This document shows, one piece after another, positions 13,276 through 27,519 of a DNA stretch of 53,996 nucleotides. Origin of the DNA: Paulinella micropora (lineage: Eukaryota; Cercozoa; Imbricatea; Euglyphida). The stretch lies in the NCBI GenBank assembly GCA_009731375.1, contig BJOX01000103.1, positions 711,138 through 765,133 of the forward strand. Reading direction: 5' to 3'. The position numbers and the translations under genes were made by a program. How positions within the stretch are numbered: the stretch's first letter is position 1; each line of letters opens with the position of its first letter. The notes below the pieces were generated by a model that was not told the origin of the DNA, searched no databases, and worked only from the letters and a program-made list of their open reading frames with translations.

Positions 13276-13975
13276 CCTGAAAGGTGTTGATCAAGGGGGT
13301 GGGGGGTTTGGGGGGGGGGGGGGGAAAANNNNNNNNNNGGGGGGGGGGGGGAAACGAAAATTGTGTACCCCCCCACCCATTTCCGCACCCCTATCCCTAT
13401 AAATCATGGTTTGTGGGAACGGGGAGGAATTGGGATCTCATATTGGCAGGTTAGCTAGCCCCAGATTCGATCTTGATGCTGGTAAAAATTTTTTGGAATT
13501 CACGCAAATATTTGCGTTAGGGAAGTGTCCTGAATGCCAAAATTCCTTGTTTTTTTGGCCTATTTTTGCACCCCCCATCCCTATGAATCATGGTTTGTGG
13601 GAACCAGGATGAGTTGGGAACTCATCTTGGCAGGGTGGCTAGCCCCAGACTCGATGTTGATGCTGATATAGTTTTTTTGGAATTCACGCAAATATTTGCG
13701 TTAGGGGATTGTCCTGAATGCCAAATTTCCTTGTTTTTTAGCAGCACTTACCGCTGCCTCTGGCAATTGAACGTACCCTGCCGACGGGGCAGGGGGGGTC
13801 CGGGGGGCCCTCCCCCCGGGAATCCAAGCCCGGCGATTGTACGTACCTCATTTGGTCGCGGGTGGCACCCACACCAGAAAATTGAGGTCGTGTGCCACCA
13901 GGCGCCCTCCGGCAATTGAACGTACCCTGTCGACGGGGCAGGGGGGGGTCCGGGGGGCCCTCCCCCGGGAACCCC
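13276..13975 (+). repeat. two-copy ~186-base tandem repeat and GC-rich repeat
   Basis: A G tract with a 10-N gap (13329) precedes two copies (about 13377-13562 and 13570-13740) of a unit with CCCTAT[AG]AATCATGGTTTG, GGCAGG.T.GCTAGCCCCAG and the 16-base palindrome ACGCAAATATTTGCGT (13502-13517, 13686-13701). Then a GC-rich unit containing GGCAATTGAACGTACCCTG and GGTCCGGGGGGCCCTCCCC occurs twice (about 13762-13822, 13909-13973). This looks like a remnant of a repetitive element and not coding sequence. Confidence 0.85.
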
Positions 13976-13985
13976 TGAATGCCAA

Positions 13986-14030
<45 letters not shown>

Positions 14031-14063
14031 GTTTTATTATTATTATTTTTATTATTATTATTG

Positions 14064-14109
<46 letters not shown>

Positions 14110-14127
14110 GTTATGTATTTTTGTAAG
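13976..14127 (+). repeat. ATT trinucleotide tract
   Basis: ATT repeats from 13987 to 14110, then TTTTTGTAAG serving as acceptor for the next exon. Confidence 0.95.
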
Positions 14128-14164
14128 GCCTGATAGCGAAGCGCTCTGAGATCCTAAACGACAA
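14128..14164 (+). CDS. 37-base micro-exon of the host ARM/PH gene
   Basis: Acceptor TTTTTGTAAG ends at 14127 and the donor is GACAA|GTAACT. With G carried in and AA carried out it reads G-LIAKRSEILND-(K). It is the only segment in the 2.7-kb interval that converts the phase 1 end at 11864 into the phase 2 needed at 14623, which is strong support despite its size. It probably forms the linker between the helical repeats and the PH-like region. Confidence 0.72.
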
Positions 14165-14182
14165 GTAACTATATATCTATCA

Positions 14183-14217
<35 letters not shown>

Positions 14218-14304
14218 CATCTATCCATCTATCCATAAAATATATATATATATCTATCTATAACATGTCCTATCTTGTCTATCTTATCTTGTCTATCTTA
14301 TCTG

Positions 14305-14345
<41 letters not shown>

Positions 14346-14622
14346 ATATCTATCTGTCTCTCTGTCTGTCTGTCTGTCTATCATTCTATTCGTACATACA
14401 TACATACATACATACATACACACATACATACATACATTTATACATGTATAAATTCAAACATTCAGTCATACATACACACATACACACATATACATACATA
14501 CATACATACATATATACATACATACATACATACATACATACATACAATACATACATACATACATACATGCATACATATAATCTATACCGATATCTGTATC
14601 TATATATTTCTGCTTGATCTAG
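14165..14622 (+). repeat. TATC and TACA microsatellite intron
   Basis: TATC/CATC, TATCTTGTC and TACA repeats. No gene; ends in a TTTCTGCTTGATCTAG acceptor. Confidence 0.95.
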
Positions 14623-14684
14623 GCCCGATGAGGAAATTAAGACCATAGAGTTAGACAAGTACACGCGCAACTTGCTGACGGACG
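14623..14684 (+). CDS. 62-base exon of the host ARM/PH gene
   Basis: Acceptor GATCTAG ends at 14622 and the donor is GGACG|GTTGGC. With AA carried in, it reads K-PDEEIKTIELDKYTRNLLTD and leaves G. The acidic, helical character and its position just before the PH-like exons suggest a linker or the start of the PH fold. Confidence 0.78.
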
Positions 14685-15248
14685 GTTGGCCCTATATCCC
14701 TCATCCACTGCCTTATTGCCCCATCTACTGCCTTTATTTCCCCATCTACTGCCTTATTTCCCCATCTACTGCTTTTTATTTCCCATCTACTGCCTTTATT
14801 TCCCCATCTACTGCCTTTATTGCCCATCTACTGCCTTTATTTCCTATCTACTGCCTTTACTTTCCTATCTAATGCCTTTACTTCCCCATCTACTGCCTTC
14901 ATTGACTCATCTACTGCTTTTATTTCCCTTCTACTGCCTTTGTTATTCTATCTACTGCTTTTATTGTCCCATCTACTGCCTTTATTGCCTCAACTACTGC
15001 CTTTATTGTCCATCTACTGCCTTTATTTCCTCGGCTACTGCCTGCTGCTGCCTTTGTTGTCATCATCTACTGCCGTTGTTTCTCCTTCTGCTGCCTTTAT
15101 TGTCTCATCTATCCCCATCTGCTGCCTTCATTTCCCCATCTGCAGCTTTTATCGCTCATCTACTGCATTTATTTCCCCATCTGCTGCCTTTATTTCCCCT
15201 TGGCTGCCTTCATTTCAGCATCTACTGCCTCTGTGTGCGTGTTTTTTT

Positions 15249-15300
<52 letters not shown>

Positions 15301-15319
15301 CTCTGCACAATATTTGTAG
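14685..15319 (+). repeat. 21-base minisatellite block 4 and GTT tract
   Basis: About 25 copies of the 21-base minisatellite (variants with TTTCC in place of TTGCC) to about 15230, then GTT repeats (15248-15300) and an acceptor ATTTGTAG. Confidence 0.93.
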
Positions 15320-15392
15320 GTGTTATGATGTTGAAACACTCCAAGAAAGCAGTGCCTCGACAACGCATCCTTAAAGTGGACCAAGAGCTCAA
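15320..15392 (+). CDS. 73-base exon, first strand segment of the PH-like domain
   Basis: Acceptor ATATTTGTAG ends at 15319 and the donor is CTCAA|GTAACT. With G carried in and AA carried out it reads G-VMMLKHSKKAVPRQRI then LKVDQEL-K. The pattern G..M.KHSKK..PR.R...V....L.W matches strands 1-3 of a PH domain (variable loop rich in basic residues after strand 1, then R.R). PH domains commonly bind phosphoinositides or proteins at membranes. Confidence 0.8.
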
Positions 15393-18313
<2,921 letters not shown>

Positions 18314-18353
18314 GTGGGTTATTTGGTGTGAACTGCACAGCCACGAAGCAGAG
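18314..18353 (+). CDS. 40-base micro-exon, PH-like domain
   Basis: Acceptor ATTTTTAG ends at 18313 and the donor is GCAGAG|GTGTGT. With AA carried in it reads K-WVIWCELHSHEAE and ends in phase 0. The LKWVIWCE sequence created by the junction is the typical strand of a PH domain in which a tryptophan follows the loop (L.W....). Confidence 0.78.
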
Positions 18354-20940
18354 GTGTGTATGTATGTATGTATGTATGTATGTATGTATGTATGTATGTA
18401 TGTATGTATGTATGTATCATGTCGCATGTCATGTCCTGGTACGTCATACTATGTCATGTAATGTAATGTAATGTAATGTAATGTAATGTAGTGTAATGTA
18501 GTGTAATGTAATGTAATCTAATGTAATGTAATGTAATGTAATGTAATGTATTGTAATGTATTGTAATGTATTTTAATATAATGTCATGTAATGTAATGTA
18601 ATGTAATATTATGTAATATAATGTAATGTATTGTAATGTACTGTAATGTCATGTCATGTCACGTCATGTCATGTAATGTCATGTAATGCAATGTAATGTA
18701 ATGTAATGTAATGTCATGTCATGAAGTCATGCCATGCAATGTAATGTAATGTAATGTCATGTCATGTAATGGAATGTAGTGTAATGTCATGTCATGTCAT
18801 GTCGTGTCATGCCATGTAATGTAATGTCATGTCATGTCATGTCATGCCATGTAATGTCACGTCATGTCATGTCATGTAATGTAATTTAATGTAATGTAAT
18901 GTAATGTAATATCATGTCATGTCATGTTATGTCATGTTATGTCATGTCATGTTATGTCATGTCATGTCATGTCATGTAGTGTAATGTCTAGTAATGTCAT
19001 GTCATGTCATGTCATGTCACGTCATGTCATGTCACGTCATGTCATGTCATGTCATGTCATGTCATAAATTGTAATGTCATGTAATGTAATGACGACTGTC
19101 ATGTCATGACATGTAATGTAATGTATTGCAATGTATTGTAATGTAATGTAATGTATTGTAATTAATGTAATGTAATGTAATGTAATGACATGTCATGTAA
19201 TGTAATCTATTGTAATGTAATCTAATGTAATGTAATATAATGTATGTATGCATGTAGGCTAGTAATCTAATGTAATCTAATATAATCTAATATAATGTAA
19301 TGTATGTAATATAATGTAATGTAATGTAATGAATGTCATGTCATGTCATGTAATGTGTGTATTCATGTAGGCTAGTAATCTAATCTAATCTCATGCAATC
19401 TATTCTAATCTATTCTAATCTAATCTAATCTAATCTAATCCAATGTAATCCAATGTAATGTAATGTATGCATGTAGGCCAGTAATGTAATCTAATCTAAT
19501 GTAATGTAATGTCATCTAATCTAATTTAATGTAATGTAGTGTAATGTAATATAATGTAATGTAATGTATGTAATATATGTAATATAATGTATGTATGCAT
19601 GTAGGCTAGTAATGTAATCTATGTAATGTAATGTAATGTAATGTATGCATGTAGGCTAGTAATGTAATGTGATCTAATGCAATGTAATGTAATGTAATGT
19701 AATGTAATGTAATGTAATGTAATGTAGTGTAATGTAATGTAATGTAATGTAACATACTGTATGTATGCATGTAGGCAGTAATGTAATCTAATCTAATGCA
19801 ATATATTGTAATCTAATCTAATGTAATGTAATGTAATGTAATGTAACATAATGTATGTATGCATGTAGGCAGTAATGTAATCTAATCTAATGCAATATAA
19901 TGTAATCTAATCTAATTTAATTTAATGTAATGTAATGTAATGTAATGTATGTATGTATGTAGGCAGTAATGTAATCTAATCTAATGCAGTATAATGTAAT
20001 GTAATCTAATTTAATCTAATCTAATCTAATCTAATCTAATCTAATCTAATCTTATTTAATGAGATAGATAGATAGATAGATAGATACATATATAGATGAG
20101 ATATCGACTAATGTCAGAAAAAAGGAGTATGTAAGGTATGTAATATAATGTATGTAATATAATTTATGTATGCATGTAGGCCAGTAATGTAATCTAATGT
20201 AATGTAATGTAATCTGATCTAATCTAATGTAATGCAATGTAATGTAATGTAATGTATGTAAGTTCATGTAATATAGTGTATGTATACATGTAGGCCAGTA
20301 ATGCAATCTAATCTAATGTAATCTACTCTAATCTAATCCAAGGTAATGTAATGTAATTTAATGTAATGTAATTGAATGTAATGTAATGTAATTTATGTAA
20401 TGTAATGTAATTTATGTAATGTAATGTAATGTAATATAATATATGTATGTAGGCCAGTAATGTAATTTAATCTAATGTAATGTAATCTGATCTAATCTAA
20501 TCTAATCCAAGGTAATGTAATGTAATTTAATGTGATGTAATGTGATGTAATGTAATGTAATGTAATATAATCTATGTATGCATGTAGGCCAGTAATGTAA
20601 TCTAATCTATTGTAATCTACTCTGATCTAATCTAATCTAATCCAATGTAATGTAATGTAATGTAATGTAATGTATGTAATGTAATGTAATATAATGTCTG
20701 TATGCATGTAGGCCAGTAATGTAATCTAATCTAATGCAATGTAGTCTAATCTAATCTAATCTAATCCAAGGTCATGTAATGTAATGTATTGTATTGTATT
20801 GTAATGTAATGCAATATATGTAATGTAATGTAATATAATGTATGTATGCATGTAGGCCAGTAATGTAATGTAATCTAATCTAATCTAATCTAATCCAATG
20901 TAATGTAATGTAATGTAATATAATGTTTGTATGTATGTAG
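18354..20940 (+). repeat. TGTA and TAATG/TCATG tracts with ~14 decoy acceptors
   Basis: A TATG tract (18355-18415) leads to about 2.5 kb of pentanucleotides (TAATG, TCATG, TAATC). From about 19250 a higher-order unit appears: GTATGCATGTAGGC[CT]AGTAATG, about 14 times at 100-130 base spacing. It mimics the real acceptor at 20940 (GTATGTATGTAG|GCTAAG). A 22-base SINE-like fragment is at 20106-20127. Confidence 0.93.
20106..20127 (+). repeat. fragment of the SINE-like dispersed repeat (copy D)
   Basis: GACTAATGTCAGAAAAAAGG and two more bases match the first 22 bases of copy B. Like copy A, it is flanked by GATATC and GATA repeats. Confidence 0.6.
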
Positions 20941-20986
20941 GCTAAGAACATGATGAGGGTAGACCACGTACAAGACGTACTCAAAG
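20941..20986 (+). CDS. 46-base exon, PH-like domain
   Basis: Acceptor GTATGTAG ends at 20940 and the donor is CTCAAAG|GTTTTA. Phase 0 in, phase 1 out. It encodes AKNMMRVDHVQDVLK plus G. In a PH domain this is the V..V..V..G strand and turn (compare the common I..I..V..G of plant-type PH domains). A 3' echo (CCAAGACGTGCTCAAAG) is at 21037-21053. Confidence 0.8.
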
Positions 20987-20998
20987 GTTTTATCTATC

Positions 20999-21029
<31 letters not shown>

Positions 21030-21490
21030 CTATCATCCAAGACGTGCTCAAAGGCCTTCTATTATACACACATACATACACACATACATACATACATACA
21101 TACATACATACAATACATACGTACGTACGTACGTACGTAGGTACACACACACACACACACACACAAACACACACACGCATACATACATACATACATACAT
21201 GCATACATACGTGTGCAGGACGCAGTACGCCACTACATACATACATACATACATACATACATGCATGCATACATACAAACATACATACATACATACATAC
21301 ATACATACATACACAGACAGACACACACACACACACACACACATACATGCATACGTACATACATACATACATACATACATACATACATGCATACATGCAT
21401 ACATACATAAACAGCTGGCACATACATACATACATACATACATACACACATACATACACTACATACATACACACATGCATATGCATGCAG
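20987..21490 (+). repeat. TATC and TACA microsatellite with echoes of both flanking exons
   Basis: TATC then TACA/CACA repeats. A 3' echo of the preceding exon is at 21037-21053, and a 5' echo of the next exon is at 21219-21234, with its own GTGTGCAG acceptor. Confidence 0.92.
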
Positions 21491-21538
21491 GGCGCAGTAC
21501 GCCACAGCTGAACCGCAAACGTTACGGGAAATACTTAG
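21491..21538 (+). CDS. 48-base exon, PH-like domain
   Basis: Acceptor GCATGCAG ends at 21490 and the donor is TACTTAG|GTCAGA. With G carried in and G out it reads G-RSTPQLNRKRYGKYL. After ..DVLK the joined KGRSTPQLNR resembles the G..T..F.R loop of PH domains. Its 3' end recurs downstream in diverged copies (21571, 21672, 21734, 22074). Confidence 0.75.
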
Positions 21539-21789
21539 GTCAGACCTATCGCTATTATTTGTCTTTTCTTACGTTACGGCAAATGGTTCGGTCAGCCATC
21601 CTATCGTTATTATTTATGTAATTGTCGGGAATTACTTAGGTCAGACCTATCGCTATTATTTGTCTTTTCTGACGTTACGGCAAATGGTTTGGTCAGCCAT
21701 GCTATCGTTATTATTTATGTAATTATTCCTTCATGACATTATGGCAAATACTTAGTTGAGTCCTGTCGTTATCATTTACTACTTATTAT
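21539..21789 (+). repeat. ~100-base tandem repeat carrying 3' echoes of the preceding exon
   Basis: Two good copies and one poor copy of a unit with GTCAGACCTATCGCTATTA, TTTGTCTTTTCT and ACGTTACGGCAAATGGTT. The last part copies the end of the 21491-21538 exon and the first bases copy its donor region. Confidence 0.85.
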
Positions 21790-22039
21790 CACAGCGGGAA
21801 AAAAATTGTGAAAAAGAAGGTTTTTGGACCCGGCCTGAATGGTGTGGTCACTTGACTGTGAAGCGCTGTGGCCAATTGTGCTAGCCATTGAATTTTCCAG
21901 GCCATGGCTGGCACAATGCTGGCCACGTGGCCATGGACATGTGACCGTCCCAACTTTTTGTGTGGCCATGGTCACTTTCCACAGTCAAGTGACCACACCA
22001 TTCAGGCCGGGTCCAAAAGCCTTATTTTTTTTCCCGTGA
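21790..22039. mobile_element. MITE-like element with long terminal inverted repeats
   Basis: A 250-base insertion in the tandem repeat. The inner inverted repeats are 39-40 bases with almost full identity (21821-21860 against 21980-22018; GGACCCGGCCTGAATGGTG on the left). The inverted match extends outward through imperfect A/T-rich arms to CACAGCGGGAAAA on the left and TTTTCCCGTG on the right. The interior has further small palindromes (GGCCACGTGGCC). There is no coding capacity. Possible target duplication is ambiguous in the TTATTA-rich flanks. Confidence 0.75.
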
Positions 22040-23374
<1,335 letters not shown>

Positions 23375-23660
23375 AGGCGTTGGCGATGAAGACCAACCCC
23401 TCCTAGAGCAAACTGCACCACATGTTCGTCGGCTACCTCGCAAGGCTGCACTATGGGTAGCTGTGGCGTTGGGTGTTTTTTTTTCCTTTTACCTCGCCCA
23501 TAAAGGTACTCACCCTGCACTTCGTGCTTGGTGAGTGGATCCCTCCGCTGGAAATTGGTTATGAGGGAGCCAGGAAGGCGAAGGCAGGCATGAGCCAGGA
23601 TGCCTCCTGGTAGGACGCTTATGTCCATTTGGGTATGCGACGCTCCTAGACTAAACATGT
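23375..23660 (-). other. unique segment with an open frame on the - strand, possible transposon remnant
   Basis: The only long non-repetitive piece of this intron. On the - strand it is open for about 95 codons, beginning MFSLGASHTQMDISVLPGG and continuing through a basic GRGKRKKKH segment before entering GATA repeat. I recognise no family. It could be a remnant of a mobile element or an antisense coincidence; the frame is not supported by splice sites. Confidence 0.25.
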
Positions 23661-23728
23661 CTACCTATCTATCCATCTATCTATCCATCTATCTATCTAT
23701 CTATCTATCTATATATCTATCTATCAAC

Positions 23729-23759
<31 letters not shown>

Positions 23760-23775
23760 TACCTATCTACCTATA

Positions 23776-23813
<38 letters not shown>

Positions 23814-23974
23814 CCTACCTATCTATCTGTAGCCAAGGATGAGAACACTCTGTGGTCGCTCAAAGGACATCTATCTATCTATCTATTTATCTACCTATCT
23901 ATCTACCTATCTATCTGTAGCCAAGGATGAGAACACTCTGTGGTCGCTCAAAGGACATCTATATATCTATCTAC

Positions 23975-24006
<32 letters not shown>

Positions 24007-24081
24007 TTATCTATCTATCTCTCTCTCTCTCTCTCACACACACAAATCTATCTATCTGTCTATCTACCTGTCTATCTGTAG
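23661..24081 (+). repeat. TATC tract with two 5' exon echoes
   Basis: TATC, AAATA and CT repeats holding two partial copies (23833-23865, 23921-23953) of the next exon, each with CTGTAG acceptor and the first 33 bases (AKDENTLWSLK), followed by GACATC and microsatellite. Confidence 0.92.
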
Positions 24082-24160
24082 CCAAGGATGAGAACACTTT
24101 GTGGTCGCTCAAAGGACGTGGTCGTACAGTCGACTTTGAAGCCGAATCAGAGAGCCAACG
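24082..24160 (+). CDS. 79-base exon, PH-like domain C-terminal strands
   Basis: Acceptor TATCTGTAG ends at 24081 and the donor is CAACG|GTAAGC, a near-consensus site. With G carried in and CG out it reads A-KDENTLWSLKGRGRTVDF then EAESESQ-R. The sequence LWSL.GRGRTVDFEAES...R matches the last strands of a PH domain (F.I....R.LDL.A.S...). It is the one complete copy: two upstream copies have only its 5' half, four downstream copies only its 3' part. Confidence 0.82.
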
Positions 24161-24234
24161 GTAAGCTAGGGAGGGAAGGGAGGGAGAGAGAGGGTCATGT
24201 AGACAGGGAGACAAACAGAAAGACAGACAGAGAA

Positions 24235-24280
<46 letters not shown>

Positions 24281-24909
24281 AGGGAGGGAGGGAGGTAGTA
24301 AGTGTGGTCGCTCAAAGGACTTGGTCGTACAGTCGACTTCGAAGCTGACTCAGAAGCGGAATCAGAGAGCCAACGGTAAGCTAGGAAGAGAAAGGAGCGA
24401 GGGAGAGAGGGAGGGAGGAAGGTAGTAAGTGTGGTCGCTCAAAGGACGTGGTCGTACAGTCGACTTCGAAGCTGAATCAGAAAGCCAACGGTAGGTGAGG
24501 GAAGGAAGGAAGGGAGGAAGGGAAGGAATGAAGGGAGGGAGGGAGGGAGGGAGGAAGTAAGCAAGTAAGCAAGTGTGGTCGCTCAAAGGACGTGGTTACA
24601 GTGGACTTCGAAGCTGAATCAGAAAGCTAACGGTAGGTGAGGGAAGGAAGCAAGCAAGCAAGTAAGCAAGCAAGTAAGTAAGCAAGCAAGCAAGTATGGT
24701 GGCTGAAAGGAAGTGGTAGTACTATCGACTTCGAAGCTCAATCCGAAAGTCATCGGTAAGTAAAGAAGGAACTAAGAAAGTAAGTAAGTAATGTAAGTAG
24801 TTAAGTAAGTAAGTAAGTAAGTAAGTAATAAAGCAAGTAAGTAAGTAGTAAGTAAGTAAGTAAGTAAGTTAGTAAGTTAGTAAGAGTTTGTGTGTGTGTG
24901 TCAATGTAG
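24161..24909 (+). repeat. GGGA/GAGA/AAGT tracts with four 3' exon echoes
   Basis: Partial copies of the 24082-24160 exon at 24304-24375, 24431-24490, 24574-24632 and 24697-24755. All keep the 3' part (WSLKGRGRTVDFEAES-like) and the donor CG|GTAAG or CG|GTAGG. Divergence rises with distance. Purine-rich repeats lie between them. Confidence 0.92.
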
Positions 24910-24967
24910 GGAGGCATACGCTAACGCGTTTGAGGTGCTGATTCAGTACAAGCGAGCTTGCCGAGTG
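24910..24967 (+). CDS. 58-base exon, PH-like domain C-terminal helix
   Basis: Acceptor TCAATGTAG ends at 24909 and the donor is CGAGTG|GTAATC. With CG carried in it reads R-EAYANAFEVLIQYKRACRV and ends in phase 0. This is the C-terminal alpha helix of a PH domain (R..W/Y...F..L). The downstream part of the gene is not visible; it may continue in the gap at 25379-25805. Confidence 0.8.
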
Positions 24968-25378
<411 letters not shown>

Positions 25379-25805
25379 NNNNNNNNNNNNNNNNNNNNNN
25401 NNNNNNNNNNNNNNNNNNNNNNNNNNNNNNNNNNNNNNNNNNNNNNNNNNNNNNNNNNNNNNNNNNNNNNNNNNNNNNNNNNNNNNNNNNNNNNNNNNNN
25501 NNNNNNNNNNNNNNNNNNNNNNNNNNNNNNNNNNNNNNNNNNNNNNNNNNNNNNNNNNNNNNNNNNNNNNNNNNNNNNNNNNNNNNNNNNNNNNNNNNNN
25601 NNNNNNNNNNNNNNNNNNNNNNNNNNNNNNNNNNNNNNNNNNNNNNNNNNNNNNNNNNNNNNNNNNNNNNNNNNNNNNNNNNNNNNNNNNNNNNNNNNNN
25701 NNNNNNNNNNNNNNNNNNNNNNNNNNNNNNNNNNNNNNNNNNNNNNNNNNNNNNNNNNNNNNNNNNNNNNNNNNNNNNNNNNNNNNNNNNNNNNNNNNNN
25801 NNNNN
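25379..25805. other. assembly gap (N)
   Basis: 427 N after a poly-T tract. Confidence 0.99.
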
Positions 25806-26635
25806 CCCCTTCGACCCCCCTTCTCCATGTGAAGGCTCTCTTGAGACTATGGATCCGAGCCGGGCGGCGCTCCTATCTCAGAGTCACACTGAACCCCAAG
25901 GAATATTAATATCAGCCTCCGTCGATGCTGATACTACGACTTAAATTTAATAAATATTATTAGTACTAAGGAACAAATAAATTTACTAAAATGTGCAATA
26001 CCATAACCTAACTTGTCATCTTCAAGCTCGGACCGGCTTCAGCATTTAATATTTCTCACTTGGTTTTGCTCTGAAAAATCCCTCTAACCCACTGTGATAA
26101 CATCCGTTACTCGGGGTGACACAACCAAATTAACTTGTAACCAGTCTTGCACCTGGCAACAGATTTTTTCCCTCAAAAACCGTCTTCTTGAGCACAGCTC
26201 ATACGCCCTGCAGATGATACACGCCTTGCCCTTTACCTAGCCCTTGCCCTTTCAGTAAACAGCCCTAGTAGTGTGACTAATCTCAGCCTTATGCAATAGG
26301 GTGAGCACGGTCACTCATGGTCAGATAACTTCAACCCCTGTCAGTATTAAATTGAACTATTTCAAGAGTCTGAAAGTAATGTCATACTACTACTGAGAGG
26401 CTATCGCATACGTACATATGGTCACGCTACTTCTCAATAGTATTAATATCGTCCTACGAGTCGAAAATCTGCGTGAAAGATCAAAGGCCGGGACCGATCA
26501 TTATTAATTATAATAATGACTCGCGGCATTAATACTAAGTACCACCGTCGGAGTCGCCACACGAGAACAGATGAGTTCGTATCTTGTGAAAGTTACGTCA
26601 AAATTTAATTTACACTAACAAATTTTTTATGTATT
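25806..26635. other. unique non-coding sequence upstream of the retrotransposon
   Basis: About 830 bases of ordinary complexity with no long frame on either strand and no clear splice pair or RNA gene. Several AT-palindromic bits (AATATTAATATT) occur. It is the 5' flank of the copia insertion. Confidence 0.6.
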
Positions 26636-26640
26636 TTCCC
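26636..26640. repeat. target site duplication, left copy (TTCCC)
   Basis: TTCCC immediately before the left LTR is repeated at 36123-36127 immediately after the right LTR. Five bases is the usual length for Ty1/copia integrases. Confidence 0.85.
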
Positions 26641-26970
26641 TTAGGAAGTTAGTCAGGGTGATGGGATTAATACAACCGGTAAATACGCTAGTTAATAATT
26701 ATAGTTATAGTTCATAGTGTAAAAAAAAGTAATAATTACTGGTGTGGGTGGCAGTGGTGGCGCAAATGCCAATATGTCACGTATGGACACCTGAAATTTC
26801 AGACTTAGAGACCTGTTCGAGCTGTTTCGCCGGGTTCGTTTGGCGGGTTTTTGTCTGTGTTGAGTGATTTCCTATTAAAGGACGTTTGGAGCTGGTTATT
26901 TAGTCAACCGGGCACGCCTGGGAGACGTTAAACCGGCTTCTAATATCGCAATACTGTTCCACTTCTTCAG
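26641..26970 (+). repeat. left LTR of the copia element
   Basis: It begins TTAGGAAGTTAGTCAGGG and ends ACTTCTTCAG. The ends form an imperfect inverted pair (TTAGGAAG / CTTCTTCAG). It shares with the right LTR a long body including GTGTGGGTGGCAGTGGTGGC and GAAATTTCAGACTTAGAGAC. The right copy has an 11-base insertion near its start and lacks a small segment near TTTCGCCGGG. LTRs carry promoter and poly-A signals; I cannot place them here. Confidence 0.9.
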
Positions 26971-27519
26971 GGTTGTGAGCCTTGTACGTATGGAAGCACA
27001 GCAAAATCACCAACGTGATCCAAATGAGGGGTTCTAAGGTCTGTGTCACACCAAGAGTGACACAGCAGAAGGGAAGTCCATCCCAGCTGTGTCTCAGAAC
27101 CACTGCGTAAACCGTTGTGGTTGAACATAGGGTAGAGCTCTACAGAGGTCAAGCTACCAACAGGAGGCAAGAGCGAGCCGTCGGGTCAGCCTGAAGGACA
27201 TCTACAGAAACGGTTTAGGGGTTTGGATCACAAAACCCCTGGTCCGTGACCATCAGCAAGCCCAGAAACTAGTCTAGGGGTGCTTGAGGCTCGCAGGAGT
27301 GTTGGTGGGTGCAGGGTAACTACCTGCTCAAGAAAACCAACAGAAAAGGTCAACAGGGGATTGCTGCAAGTAGGCAACCTGCAACGTACTCTTAGGGGGG
27401 GGGGGNNNNNNNNNNCCACCAGTCAGACACAAACAACAGACAGAAGACAACCACCTTTCTGGAGTATAGAGGTGACTTTCGATGTCTGAAAAACAGAGAA
27501 ATGGAAGGATGGGACAAAC
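26971..27519 (+). other. 5' leader of the copia element
   Basis: About 550 bases between the LTR and the first Gag-like frame, with a G tract and 10-N gap at 27395-27415. The sequence right after the LTR (GGTTGTGAGCCTTGTACG) would be the primer-binding site; I do not recognise the tRNA it matches. No coding signal is convincing. Confidence 0.6.

Noticed and set aside
18460-20940. Telomere- or centromere-type satellite
   Set aside because: The TAATG pentanucleotides are degenerate, carry acceptor decoys and lie between two in-phase exons, so they are intronic.
25806-26635. Possible further exons of the ARM/PH gene after the gap
   Set aside because: No AG..GT-bounded open segment in a suitable phase with PH- or ARM-like residues was found.
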